A stretch of DNA of 64,000 nt from Dysidea avara (Eukaryota > Porifera > Demospongiae > Dictyoceratida > Dysideidae), in NCBI RefSeq assembly GCF_963678975.1, contig NC_089272.1:41855391-41919390 (forward strand). The letters are read 5' to 3'. The notes below the pieces were generated by a model. It made no database searches. It was not told the origin of the DNA and saw nothing but the letters and a program-made list of their open reading frames with translations. A program made the position numbers and the translations under genes. Below are positions 42,971-56,676 of this stretch, piece after piece (positions within the stretch are counted from its first letter, which is position 1; every line of letters starts with the position of its first letter).

Positions 42971-44747
42971 ATATGTGATTATTGTATGTACATTCAGTAA
43001 AATTAAGTAGTGGATATCATTCAATCTTTCTTTAATAATGTTACTCTGTGTTGTGTTGGCCGGTCCATCTGTAATGCTATAATTTTTATAGCATACTGTA
43101 GTATTGTTACTAGGTTTTACTGAGAATAAAGCAGATGGGGTTGATAATGGTCCTATTCAGTGTCATACTGTACATGGTATTGGGGACGTTAGCTTTATAT
43201 AAGTTGACCATATAATATTATTAATTGTGTACACCGAGCACAGAGTTGACGCTTGTTTTCTGTGTAATAGTGTTGTGAACCGGTATGGAAAAACTGATTA
43301 ACTGGTATTGTCTTTTGCCCACTTACTTGGTAGACTTCTGCTGACAAGTGATAATGTCATAGCATAAACTCAAAGCATGTGTAAATGCTGTGTAACGACA
43401 AAATAATATTTAGGCAATTTGCAGTTGTCAATTTGGCAAAATACACACTATTTAATTTTTATTAAATTTACTGGTAAATTGGCTCTACACTGTTGCAGAT
43501 GTTGTAGGCTGACAGAAGGATGAATTTGTATCCTGAATGTTTGTTGTGCTGAAATGTCTGCCTTGTAGATTTAGTGTTCAGTCACAGTGAGCTGTCCACT
43601 GATCCCTTTCATAGGGTTAGATCATCCGATGCGCAATCAAATATCTGGATTGGATCATGTGTGCGATGGATCAATTAGTTCACGTTGAAGTGTTTTAACT
43701 TAGTCCTGCTATATACAATCTATTTTTTTGTGAGCCACACCCACTTATCGTTATCATGTACAGGGTGTGTATCTCGAAGTAATACAGTAAACCTTTGATT
43801 TCTTTAGGATGTCATATCAAGTTACACATACAGTGTTGACAATGTCATCAGTGGACTGCTTATTGCAAACTACAAGGGTTATTGAAACTTAATGCTGAGT
43901 AGATACCTGACCAACTAACACATTAAAAGTGACTATAGGTATTGCATCATCGCTTCGAGATATGCATATGCACAGGCTATATACTGAAGTAGGATACTCT
44001 CCTCTCTTTATATATTATGAACTCTTGCTAGTGGCCATGGGCTTGGCTCCATGTAAGCTCACAGACAGTATCAAACATAAGATTCATGCAGATTGTAATA
44101 CTCTAATTGATAAATGAATACAAGCAGCGTCTTATAATTAGAGTGAATTTGTTAGTTTGTGCGTAAAATCACTGATACAAGCAGTTTTTCTTATAAATAA
44201 TACTAGTTCGTGTTTCATGTATACAGCTTTCCTAGACATATCAGTACTGTCCATTTGGTGCATATAGGCACACATGTCAGAGAATGATAGTATAGCTTTG
44301 AGCATCTTATTTAAAGATCACTTTCACCATACCTTGCAGCAGTTTGAATGTGTGACTACTGGTTAAGACCAATCTATTGTAGATACACTTTTCTGTACAC
44401 TTCGTAGAATGAAATTAATTTGTGTATGAACATGGCTTATAGCTACCATAGCAAATAAACCTATCACTTTACAATTATATTGGAGTACTGATGGCTACAA
44501 TAGCAGTGCTAATGTAAATGTATTGAGCTAGTCATTTTGGGAGTGGGTAGCCATGTTGGTAGTGTGCATACTAAGATTCTATCATATAAACTATTGGCAT
44601 ATAGCTTATAATGTATGTGGACAGTATAGATCCTCGCTAACCCAAACTCCTGTAATCTAATCCCAACAGTAGAAATGACTGTTCTATTAGGGTATTTTGA
44701 GAACAAGTGTTTGTTCTATTACAGTATTTGAATAGGGTTCTGTATAT

Positions 44748-44984
44748 GTGACCGAATTTTACAAAACAAGGCTTCCACACACATCCACTTTTATGACATT
44801 GAAGTACCATAACGTGATGTAGCAGTAAACCATTAGTCTCAAAGTTTGACCTGGTATTGTACTATGCTATGGAAGGACTATGTGAAAAGTTGAAGCCAAT
44901 AGCTTGCTGAGTAGTCAAATTACAGCTGGTTAAAGTCAGAAAATTGGATGTGTGTAGAAGCCTTGTTTTGTCAAATTCGGTCAC
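44748..44984. mobile_element. GTGACC-ended MITE (copy 5), only in unit A
   Basis: Ends GTGACCGAATTTTACAAAAC and, inverted, GTTTTGTCAAATTCGGTCAC, with ATAT duplicated. Unit B reads straight through (…ctgtatatagcc…) at about 49600, so this insertion happened after the 4.9-kb duplication. Confidence 0.85.
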
Positions 44985-46350
44985 ATATAATTTATAATCT
45001 GAACAATTTTACTACTTTTATCAACTTGAGAACAGTGCTGTTCAGATTATTGAGGATCCACTGTTTAATAAATTGCTATAATATCCATTATTAGCTTACA
45101 ATGTGCGACTGTTGTGTGCACATATGATAAAATTACGTGATGGATAACTCCCAATCTTTTTATGATAGTTTTTCTCTGTGTTGGTTGATCCATCTGTTTC
45201 CCTATAATTTTGATAACATACTTTAACATTGTTACGAAGTTGTACTGAGCTTTCAGTGTCTTTGTATTGGTACTGGTGACATCAACTTTATGATATTACC
45301 ATGTATTTTGTGTATGTACACTGTGCACATGGCTTTCCCCTTGTTATCTGTACAGTGGTCCTTCTATTATTTAAATTCATTAAATAATGGGAAGTTAAAA
45401 CCGATTGATTTATACACAGAATTCCATTCAAATACTCTAGTAGAACATACAGTGTACACTCTGAAACAAAATACTCTAATAGAACAGTCACTTCTGTTTG
45501 AATAACAAAACATTTGGGTATCGATGGCCGAACATTAAAGGGACCACTGCACTGGGGATGTGTAACCTATTAGAGTATTTTCCATTACATGAACATTCTA
45601 TTAGAGCATGTGTATGTTTTATTAGAGTAGTTGAACATAACTCTATATAAACAAATGGGCTTCATTTATTTGAACAAATTCACTTAACTGGAAGCTTTTA
45701 ATGTTGAACTGAAACAGATGTTCGGATAATGGAGGTCCTACAATACTTATTATACATCACAGTTAGACAAAGCAAATACAAGTTGTTTTATATGTTAACA
45801 AATTTACTTGGTTATGTGTGACCCGGTCCTAGTAATTACATAACCAAGTAATAATAATAATAAGAACGTGACGTCATAAATAATTAATTAATTAATTAAT
45901 GTCCAGACGAAACTGCGTAGTGCACACAAGAACACTCACCGGAATTGAGTTAGACGAAACCCAAACGTCAAATTGAAGTGAGCGTTTTTTCTCCGGTGCC
46001 TTCGTTAAGCAGGACACTTTTCTAAATAGTGCCTTTCTTCTACCAGTAACTCGTTAGTTACCACCCGTAAAACTTGTTAGCGTGCCCCAGTAACTAGTAA
46101 GGCCGGTTTGTAGCTCATAGCAACCAATTTAAATGCGCTGCGCCGCCTGCGCGTTAAACCAGGAACTTGTCTCCTGTGAGGGAAAGAACTATTATTGGTG
46201 GAAACAACGATGTTTTCTTACTTGGAGGTTAGTTCTGTGTAATGTACTCCAACTATTACTTTACTGCAGATAGTTTTTAGGGTATTCCATTTGAGTATTA
46301 AAATGCGCAAAAGCATTAGAATACACTTACGAGATTTTAGCCTATAGTCA

Positions 46351-46411
46351 GTAGAGGCATAGATAATAGACACCCTATATGTAGGGGTGTCTATTATCTT
46401 TGGTAGAGGCA
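46351..46411. mobile_element. 43-bp hairpin insertion with 9-bp duplication
   Basis: GTAGAGGCA at 46351-46359 and 46403-46411 flank a 43-bp sequence whose arms agataatagacaccc and ggggtgtctattatct pair. Copy A lacks it at about 41535. The GTAGAGGCA repeat may be a target duplication of a very short foldback element. Confidence 0.7.
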
Positions 46412-47178
46412 AGTCTTATTATTGGACCATATTTACAAGTCTGTGCTATTGTCCACTGATACTACGCTGTGTGGTCTGTTATTTAGTGACTAGTCCATAA
46501 GTGGCGACTTACTATTTATTGCTACCGTACAAGCATTGTTTAGCTAAAAGGTAGCAAAACAAAATTTCTATGGTAAAAGACTCTGTTTACTGTGCTCAGG
46601 ATTGAGTAAGGGGCACCAAGAAATAGTTTATTATAGGGCAGTTGTTCTCATAAGACTTGTTTGTGTTTCATGTTCTGTAGACATGTCAGTACTGTGCATA
46701 TTGTACACTAATGATGCAGTCACATGTGTCATAAGATAAATAATATGCTTTGAACATTTGCTTTTACCATACCTTTGCAGCACTGGATGTGCAACTATTG
46801 TACATAACATGGCTTATAGCTATTATAGCAATCAAACCAAGCACTGTAATACTGTTAACACTGAGTAATAATGATTACAATAGCAGTGTAAATGTAAGCT
46901 ATTCAATTTGTGGATGGTAGCAGTGTTAGTGGAGTATGTACTAAGATTCTGTCTTATAACAGTGCTGCCTGTTCACATCTCGAAACTATCCCAAAGATTC
47001 ACTTGCAAACAACTATAAACTTGTTACTAACTACTCACGTAACACTAGTCTATATATCGCATACATACAGTATGCTATAGGATACTAATATAGTTATGTT
47101 CTGGTTAAATGTCTCTTGTTGCATATAGCTTGTAATGTATGACTGTGTACAGTGCGTATGTATGATAACTTACAATAT

Positions 47179-47817
47179 GTGACTGTCTCAGCGAAAACCT
47201 GTCTAGTTTGCACAAGCATGTGCATTGAGAAAATTGAAACTTAAAAAAAAATATTTTTCGTTACATTATGCATGCTACAAGAAAAATATGCAAGTTTTTA
47301 TCGGGCCAGTATACGAAGAAGGAAAATTTAAATCGATTAAACTATACACCATCTTACTCATGGAGAGTTCAAAAACCTTTGTTTCATTTCTGTAGCCCCA
47401 ATGGTTTGTGTGTCACGTGAGTTTGTTTACGAAGCGGTAGACGCAAACAAAATTATTGCTATTCTTCAACAAAGCCGCCTTCATATGCCTACACAAAAAT
47501 GAATGCAAGGCTAAAACTATATCTTGGTTGATCTGCCAATCCATGATGAACATTGTAAGCCAAATTTCAACTTTTTAGACTAATCCAAACGGAAGTTATG
47601 GCTACGAATGCAAGCGCCTGTAGTTTATTTTTAGTAGTCACTGTACAAATCGATTTCCTTGTTCTTCCTACTTTCTAGCACTGTAATTCCAAAACTACTC
47701 ACCACAGAAAGCTGAAACTTTGGTGAATCATTCCTTGGACAATGCAGATAATGCTGAGAAATTAAAAGGATATTCAGAGGTTGTGCGAACTAGATGGGTT
47801 TTCGCTGAGATGGTCAC
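47179..47817. mobile_element. GTGACC-ended element (copy 4', in unit B)
   Basis: Duplicate of 42348-42970 through the tandem duplication, with the same ATAT flanks. Confidence 0.8.
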
Positions 47818-50400
47818 ATATGTGACTATTGTATATACATTCAGTGAAATCAAGTAATGGATAACTCTCAATCTTTCTTTAATATTGCTGCTTCTGTGTT
47901 GTGTTGGCTGGTCCATCTGTAATTCTATAATTTTTATAGCATACTGTAGCATTGTTACAAAGTTGTATTGAGAATAAAGTAGATGGGGTTGATGATGGTC
48001 CTATTCAGTGTCACACATGGTAATGGGGACATTAGCTTTATATAAGTTGACCATATAATATTATTATGTATGTACACTGTGCAGGGTTGACGCTTGTTAT
48101 CTGTATAGTAGTGTTGTAAACTGGTATGGAAAAACTGATTATAACTGGTATTGTCTTTTGCCCACTCACTTGGTAAACTTCTGCTGACAAGTGATAATGT
48201 CATAGCATAACCTCAAAGCATGTGTAAATGTCGTGTAACAACAAAATAAAATTTAGGAAATTTGTAGTTGGCAAAATTTTAATTTGGCGACATACGCACT
48301 ATTTAATTTTTATTAAATTTACTGATAAATTGGCACTACACTGTTGCACATGTTGTAGGCTGACAGAAGGATGAATTTGTATCCTGAACGTTTCTTGTGC
48401 TGAAATGTCTGCCTTGTAAATTTAGTGCTCAGTCACAGTAGGCTGTCCACTGATAGCTTTCACAGGGTTAGATCATCCGACGCGTGATCAAATATCTGAG
48501 TCTGACCTGGATTGGATCACGTGTGCAATGGATCAATTAGTTCACGTTGAAGTGTTTTAACCTAGTCCTGCCACAACCTAGTTTTTTTGTGAGCCACAAC
48601 TACTTATCATGATCATGTATCTAAGTAATACAGTAAACCTTTGATTTCTTTAGGATGTCATGTCAAGTTACATATACAGTGTTAAGGAGTGTTGACAATG
48701 TCATCAGTGGACTGTTTATTGAAGCCAATCTACAAGGGTCATTGAAACTTACTACTGAGTAGAGACCTGACCAACTAACACATTGCAAGTGACTATAGGT
48801 ATCGCATCATAACTTGGAGATATGCATTTGTACAGGCTATACCGAAGTAGGACACTCTCCTCTCTTTTTATATTATGAACTCTCGCTAGTGGGCTTGGCT
48901 CCATGTAAGCTTACAGACAGCATCAAACATAAGATTCATGCAGACTGTAATACTCTAATTGATAAATGAGCACAAGCAGAGTCTTATAATTAGAGCAAAT
49001 TTGCTAGTTAGTGCATAGAATCACTGATATGAGCAGTTGTTCTTATAGATAAGACTTGTTCGTGTTTTATGTATACAGCTTCCCTAGACATATCAGTACT
49101 ATCCATTTGGTGCATATAGACACACATGTCAGAGAATAATAGTATAGCTTTGAGCATCTTATTTAAAGATCACTTTCACCATACCTTGCAGCAGTTTGGA
49201 TGTGTGACTACTGGTTAAGACAAATCTATTGTAGGTACACTTCTGTACACCTCGTAGAATGAAATTTGTGTGTATATACATGGCTTATAGCAACTGTAGC
49301 AATTAAACCAAGCACTTTATAATTAAATCAGAATACTGATGACTACAATAGCAGTGCTAATATAAATGTAATGAGCTAGTCATTTTGGGAGTGGGTAGCC
49401 ATGTTAGTAGTGTGCATACTAAGATTCTGTCATATAAACCATTGGCATATAGCTTATAATGTATGCGAACAGTATAGATCCTTGCTAATCCAAACTCCAA
49501 TAATATGAACACTTGCTAATCCCAACAGTAGAAATGACTGTTCTATTAGGGTATTTTGTGAACAAGTGTTTGTTCTATTAGAGTATTTGAATAGGGTTCT
49601 GTATATAGCCATTATTCTGAACAATTTCACTACATTGAGAACAGAGCTGTTCAGATTATTGAGGATCCACTGTTTAATAAATTGGTATAATATCCATTTT
49701 ATTGTATTATTAGCTTACAATGTGTGACTGTTGTGCACACGTACAATGAAATTAAGTGATGGATAACTCTTAATCATTCTATGATAGTTCTTCTCTGTGT
49801 TGGCTGGTCCATCTGTTGCCCTATAATTTTGATAGCATACTTTAACATTGTTAGGAAGTTGTACTGAGCTTTCATGTCTTTGTATTGGTTGGTACTGGTG
49901 ACATCAGCTTTATAATATTACCATGTATTTTGTGTATGTATACTGTGCACATGGCTTTCCCCTTGTTATCATTTAAACTGGAAAGTTAAAACCCATTGAT
50001 TTATCAGAATTCCATTCAAATGCTCTAATAGAACATACACACTTAAACAAAATAATCTAATAGAACTGTCACTTTAGTTTGAATAATAGAGCATTTGTGT
50101 ATCGATAACTGAACATTAAAGGGACCACTGTACTAGGGTATGTGTGACCTATTAGAGTATTTTGTTATTACATGAACATTGTATTATAGTAAGTGTATGT
50201 TCTATTAGAGTAGTTGAACGTAACTCTATTATAAACAAATGGGCTTCATTTATTTGAACAAATGCACTTAACTGAACACTTTTAAGATTGAATTGAAACA
50301 GATGTTCAGATAGTGGAGGTCCTACTATATTTATTATACATCACAGTTAGACAAAGCAAATACAAATTGTTTTACACGTTAACAAATTTACTTGGTTATG

Positions 50401-50445
50401 TGTGACCCGGTCCTAGTAATAATAATAATAATAATAATAATAGCT
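50401..50445. repeat. Start of a third tandem unit, cut off at an (AAT)n run
   Basis: TGTGACCCGGTCCTAGTAAT then (AAT)n. After this the sequence no longer matches units A or B. Confidence 0.65.
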
Positions 50446-53400
50446 AGAATAGTCTGTGGTTGTCTGTGTAGACCACCTCACATACAATGATCAATGGTGA
50501 TGTGTCAACCATCAAGTAGCTATATAGAATGGTCTGTGTAAAAATCATTTCACAATGCAATGGATGATTAATCATCTCACAATGCACTGCATTGTCAAGA
50601 ATCACAAAGTCGACTGGGCTTTTGAGTAGAAATCACATAACAGCCATTTCTTGGAATTGGCTGTTTTGAGTGCACACACTTTTTATGTGCGAGGTGAGGG
50701 TGGTGGAATTAGCAACCAGTATAGAACGCTCTCCACCTTGATACCCTTAACTTGTTGAAAATGCGTATGCACTCTGCAGTTAGTGCCGTACAGCACAAAA
50801 ACAGTGGTGGAGCTAATCCTTTAAAAGACAAATTTTTCTGCATTCCACTGCTTTTGTACTGTACATTGTTAATAGCAAGGTGCAGGATCACCTAGGACTC
50901 CTAACTGCAGTGCTCAATAAATTCAACCATAGAATATTATGATTGAGAAAAAAAAAATGTCACTCCAGTTCTCCAGTCCAGTTGCCTGGCCCATTATAAA
51001 GCCCCACAAGTGCTATTATGAAACAAGTTTACAGAGACTATTTTTAAAATACGTTCCCTTTGCTCTGGCCTCATGATAGCGGTAACAGGAGCCATAATAT
51101 CTAGCACTAAGATCATAAATTAAATAAAAACTGGCTGCCATGACATTGTTCAATGGGACTGGTCTGGCCGTTATACTGTGAGTATGCTGTGTAAAAATTC
51201 ATTGATTCCCAACAATGGCCATACTGGAATGTTTAGTGGTTAAATGCATTAATGATACTGCAATACTGAGTTAAAACTTGTGAAGAATACATGAGCAAAT
51301 ATGCACCGTTTGATCATGCGAAAGGTTTCTTTTAATTTTGAATTTATTTTCAAACAAGCAACAGGACTTGGGAATTAATTTTCGAAAAGAAGAGAAGGGC
51401 ATCTTCGAAAGATCAGAAAACAAAAACCCTTATAAAATAACCAGCTAGCTATACAGTAGTCGTTTAAGTCACATTGCATTGTTATTTTGAATATGCATCT
51501 AGCACATTGCAGTGTACATTTGCACTGTGTTGGGGTATCTGTGATGTTATAGTTTTAAAAGTATGTTTGCCTGTGTGCTGTATGTGGTTTGTAAGCTTAT
51601 TGCTTATCTTTAAGCAATGGTGCTGAGGTTTTATGAGATCAGGAGCTGTCTTCATAAAGAGGATGGGACTTGGGAGGAAGAAAGAGAAGGGGATGATGAA
51701 AACCGCACAGTGATATAATGACAGCTAGAACACTGCCACATTACGTAATGTTAAACTGTTCCTCCTCTAGTCACCATGACAGTACATCATTGTGTTGGGA
51801 ACTGATTGGCAATCTCCAAAACATTTTTCTATAAAGGTATGTGTATTTTTGTCATAACTTGACAATAACTTTAATAACTTTAAGACAGCAGCATACAACA
51901 ACTGAATAAGTACAACTACTACACAGTATTTATACACACAAATAAAACCATAAAACCACAGGTACAGAACAATGGATAATTAAACAGTACAAAACACACA
52001 TGAGAAAATAAGTACAAGGGCAATTAATTACAAAACCAAAGGAGGGAAAACAGGTTACACAAAAACACATGAATATATTTAACTAAGTACAAAAACATGT
52101 GAATAAGATTAAGAAAGTCTGTACAAACAATGCATCTAATCACTAAGGAATGTCACTAATTACTACAGTCTGTCACAATTTTTCAATAGTTTTGTTTTTA
52201 CCACTCATCTAAAGGATTCATGCAGTGCCTCACGATTTATTCACTCTCTTTGTGTTAGCTTCAAGATTAATTCCCAACTCACTGTTCCAGCAGATATAGT
52301 CATAAGTAATACCATATGAAACAAAATTTTGGTGAATTTGGCAAAATGATTTCAATTTGCAAAAGTAATAAATAAAAAAATATCTTATATAATTTTTTTT
52401 AGCTAACTAGCTGCATAAATAGAGAGAATTAATGCAGTATGTCACAAGTATTCACCAAAATATTATTTACCAAACTCTCAGCTCGAGTTGAGTCACCCTT
52501 ATCTCACAACTAGTTTGTATCAAACTGTATACTGTAGCCTGTGTGTGTTGTTTCTATGGTAACTGGTTTGTGTTAAGCACAAAGGTTAAAAAACTGGCAA
52601 TCTTCAATGCCGCTAGTTTGTGTAGCATTAACAATTTGGCCCCATAGTCACCGTACATTTGCCTCTTACTTAAACTCTGCTGATGCATCAATGAATGTTG
52701 TGGTTATGTCTGCAGTGACTAGTAAGTGTTATACACTTATGTGACCACAGCATACTTCATGGATGCCAATACAAGCTGGCCTTGTAGCTTCTGTAATACC
52801 AAACTATTAGTAGAAAGAGTGAGTTTGTGTAGTTACCTGTTCATCTAATTCACCTGTGCTCATCCTACTTGTTTTGTGTATGTCTTTTTCACTGCAACAT
52901 CCACATACATATGTACAAGCAGTAATATTGCTACGTACGTATTGTGTCATCAGTGTATATGTGCGTACACGCTGACGACACAATTCCAAACTGCTGGGGG
53001 TCAATAACTGTTGAGCTGTGTTTGTTTATCTCTGCCAATAATATTCACACAATTACATGACATAAATATTGACATGACTGCAGATTGAGAAGGAAGGTAT
53101 TAAGCTTCTCATTTCACCAGTGTCTGGAAATAGCCTTGTGGTTTGATCTGCTGACCTTCAAAAGCATTGAGTTCTCTGTTTGTAGGTGTTAGTGGTGGCT
53201 GTAGCTGGTCAAGGTCATTCCAGGTGGAAGAATTAATAAATGTGACAGGAGATGCTGAGTGGTCCCTTCAATGCAGAACAGATAATTACGTATACATGGA
53301 TAGGCTACATTATTGTGTATACTACAACACAATGGACTGTAAGAATACATAGTATTTTGAAGGCAAACTTGGACATGTGTGAAATTTTGTATTTATTTTC

Positions 53401-53789
53401 CACCCATCATACAATGTTAATACCAAGACCAGTTTGAGAATTGCCTCTGTAATCAATCCACTCAGCACTAAATGTGCACTCCAACTAGACATTACAAGGA
53501 GTTTGAGGAGATGTTTCTCTGCAGTTTGTAATCAATGAGCTTGGTTATACATGACCAATGACTATGAAAGAGTTTTGAAGATGATTATTTGGTCAATGTT
53601 ATTTTGTGGACCATGCCCACACATTCATTTTCCTACTGTACAGTACTATCATACTGTATGATATTTATGGAACACATGTATAGAAACTTTTGTTAAAATA
53701 CATTCCCTTTCAAGTTTACTCTGGCCTCACGATAGTGGTGACAGGAGCCACAATGTCTACTGTAGTCCAAACACTGAAATCTTAATAGT
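50446..53789. other. Non-coding stretch with one internal duplicate segment
   Basis: About 51045-51105 and 53695-53755 share ctctggcctca-gatagtggt-acaggagcca. The rest holds no recognisable gene; short frames at 50709, 52807, 53167 and 53252 are unsupported. Confidence 0.4.
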
Positions 53790-54184
53790 TGAACAGACTA
53801 GAGTGCTTTATTATTATAGTTGACTATAGTTACTATAGTGTAGTTGGCTATAGTTACCCTGTTGACTATAGTTACCCTTGACTATTGACTATAGTTACCC
53901 TGATGTGTTGACTGTAGTTAGCTTCTTCCTCTGTTGACTGTATACATGTACGTAGTTATGTATATGATCCTCTACTGTTACTGTAGTTACCCTCTACTGT
54001 ACTGTTACTGTAGTTACCCTCTACTATATATAATGTTATGAGATGGTCTTATCAACGGAGTCATGGAGTACACATTGGCTGCATGTCTTTGGCACCTACT
54101 TGAAATGATCAATCCATGTGCACCCACCATATATAATGTGTGTATTATAGTAATTGACAATAATAAAGCACTCTAGTCTGTTCA
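53790..54184. mobile_element. MITE with perfect 26-bp TIRs around a minisatellite
   Basis: TGAACAGACTAGAGTGCTTT starts the left end (53790-53815) and is exactly inverted at 54159-54184. The interior (53815-54030) is a gttgactatagttaccct-type minisatellite. No target duplication is visible. Confidence 0.65.
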
Positions 54185-54566
54185 CATGAGTGTACACTTG
54201 TGTATCCTTGTCATAGTATGGCATAGCATGAGGTATGTGTCATATACTGCCTGACTTAGCCATACCACTATGTGTTATGTCATGGTGTATATACATGTGT
54301 GTGTCCTTGTCATAGCACATGACAACCTTGGGTACATGTGTGCACACCAGTCATTATATTTGGCAACATATTAACAATAGCTGTGTCCATGTTAGCTATG
54401 TATAGTCTACATAATTATATTCTTGCTATAAATGCATGACATAAACGTCGCAGCACACACTAACTCTTATAATATCAATCAAGAATTAAAAACACATAAC
54501 ACTTTTCTAATACAGAACACTTATAAACACTTTTCTAATACACTCTGATTAAGACCACACGCACAC

Positions 54567-54620
54567 GTCATCAGTCACCAGCAGTCATCACCAGTCATCA
54601 GTCACCAGTCATCACCAGGA
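54567..54620. repeat. CAGTCATCACC minisatellite
   Basis: Five or six short irregular units of cagtcatcaccagtcatcag type. Confidence 0.6.
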
Positions 54621-54675
54621 AGTTTAGTCAAGATACTTCCAATGGTACTGTATACATCCATAGCAGGTACTTCCA

Positions 54676-54897
54676 CACTGTAAAAACGAATTTGTTAAAT
54701 TGACAAAATTTGTTACACTAACAAATTGTTAAATCAACAAACAGCTTGTTATTGTGACAAATACATGTTAAACCAACCAACATATATGTTAGAGCAACAA
54801 AAAGCAACTGAGATGTTAAAATTAACAAAATCCTTTGTCAAAGTAACACATTTGTTATGTCAATATAATCTAATAAACTTTGTTATACTGACACACA
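54676..54897. repeat. TTTGTTA/TAACAAA-rich repeat block
   Basis: Begins cacactgtaaaaacgaattt and continues with many ttgtta…taacaaa pairs every 15-25 bp. It has the same start (cac-gtaaaaacga) and style as the array at 38200, which suggests related elements. Confidence 0.5.
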
Positions 54898-54898
54898 G

Positions 54899-55504
54899 AT
54901 CTGGGTAATGGTGGGGCTGTAGTGGGGCCTATTTATCCTGGTCAAATGTTACGAATAAATATATCAATACCAAATAAAAAGGAGATGTTGGTTGTTTATA
55001 CTGAAATACACGATATTTTATTACCTAAATCAGCTTGCACAGTTACCCATCAAACTGATGATGAATTAATAAATGCACTTAATGGAGACTGCAACACTCT
55101 CAATTTTGTGATTGTTTCTAATACCACTAAAGGATGTGAGCTGTTCTTTACAGTAGAAACAAGTGAATACACTTACATTCCAAACTTAGGTGATTCTTTT
55201 TATGTACAACTCTCACAATGTCCAGTTGGGTTTTCCTTACTTGATGGAATTTGTGACTGTGATTTTATCCTATCTAACAGTGACTTGCACATCGAAACTT
55301 GTTACATTGAGCAAGCTGCTATCATACATCCTGCTAACAGTTGGATATCTAGTGACATATCATTAAATGGTGCAAAATACTTGTTATCAACTACTTGTCC
55401 AATGGATTATTGTTTACCACATTTATCAGCACTCAATTTGGCTAATCCTGACTTACAGTGTCAGTTTGATAGAGGTATCTTTCCATCATCCTATTATTAT
55501 ACCT
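54899..55504 (+). pseudogene. Fragment of a Cys-rich sponge/cnidarian surface protein
   Basis: The frame reads LGNGGAVVGPIYPGQML, then CTVTHQTDDEL, KGCELFFTV, LSQCPVGFSLLDGICDCD, ETCYIEQAAIIHPANSW, TCPMDYCLPH and LQCQFDRG. I recall this Cys pattern (QCPxGF…G.CDCD…PMDYCLP) from large membrane-anchored proteins in sponges and cnidarians, in which a multi-pass region follows. It starts at a possible 3' splice site (acacacag|at, 54898) and is cut at 55505 by a hairpin repeat. No ATG start is visible, so it is an exon or a truncated copy. Confidence 0.55.
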
Positions 55505-55562
55505 ACAAAGCAAAAAACTTTAGCGCGCTGCGCGTGCCAAGCACTAAAGTTTTTTGCTTTGT
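55505..55562. repeat. 58-bp hairpin ending the gene fragment
   Basis: Perfect 19-bp arms acaaagcaaaaaactttag / ctaaagttttttgctttgt around a GC-rich 20-bp loop. It separates the coding fragment from the 2.1-kb duplicated segment and looks like a tiny foldback element. Confidence 0.7.
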
Positions 55563-56295
55563 CATATCCAACAATTAAGCGACTTTTAATAAAAAAAATT
55601 TTATTGGCAAGATACACGCGTCTACACTGGAAGCAGGTTTTCAAGGCTCTGTTATGGAGCGTCAGATAACTTTTAAACCCTTTCCAGGTTCTAGCAGGAA
55701 TGGCCAGCATGACATCTACTTTCACGTAAAATGTAACAGCTTAATACGGCCTTCTTCATGGTACAAAGTAGGGGGTTTAACATTACACATAGAACCATTG
55801 GCCATGAAAATATTGGCTCACCTCAACAATCCAGGCGCAAACTTTTTAACGATTCCAGGTTATACCAGGCTAGATCTATCCTTTCTTGAATACTTCAGCT
55901 AGCTATACCGTTCGTGACGAACGTTTTACACGGTACAAATAATTTTATAAAAATCACTATCTCAATCCAATAGTCGCATACCCTGGCTGAGCACTGATTA
56001 TTAATGACGCGCGCGCTATATTGCGTGGGCGAGTTGCAATAGAGAAGTATTACGTTCTTGAATGTTTAATTCATCAACTTTTCAATGGTCAATAGTCCTT
56101 GTACATCATGCTAATAACTTTTTTAGATCACGTGATACATCTTTGTATTTTGTACATGTAATCAAATAAATATTTTGAAAAATGGTCATTATAAAAATTT
56201 CAAGTTACTTGTTTGCAGTTCTCCAACGTATAAACCTGTGGAAAAAACAGTCACATTTAAATTGGTGAATTTAAAAAATCTTTATCACGCACACA

Positions 56296-56337
<42 letters not shown>

Positions 56338-56628
56338 CACACACTACACACACACTACACACCCACACACACACACACACACTACACACACTACACACAC
56401 ACTACACACACACACACTACACACACACACACACACACACACACACTACACACACACACACACACACTACACACACTACACACACACTACACACACACAC
56501 ACACACACACACACACTACACACACACACACTACACACACACACACACACACACACACTACACACACTACACACACACTACACACACACACTACACACAC
56601 ACACACACTACACACACACACACACACA

Positions 56629-56676
<48 letters not shown>

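Larger units (their letters stand above)
40957..45816. repeat. 4.9-kb tandem unit, copy A
   Basis: Starts TGTGACCCAATCCTAG and ends just before the same string (TGTGACCCGGTCCTAG) at 45817. It is non-coding. Segments around 41800-42130 and 44208-44590 resemble each other, as do 42975-43125 and 45105-45290, so each unit is an older dimer with a period of about 2.4 kb. Confidence 0.8.
45817..50400. repeat. 4.6-kb tandem unit, copy B
   Basis: Aligns with copy A along its full length, with many small differences, lacking the MITE at 44748 but holding a 43-bp hairpin insertion at 46360. Non-coding. Confidence 0.8.

Noticed and set aside
40957-50400. The large direct repeats as long terminal repeats of a retroelement
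   Set aside because: The two copies are head-to-tail with no coding region between them and no primer-binding or polypurine signal, so they are tandem units.
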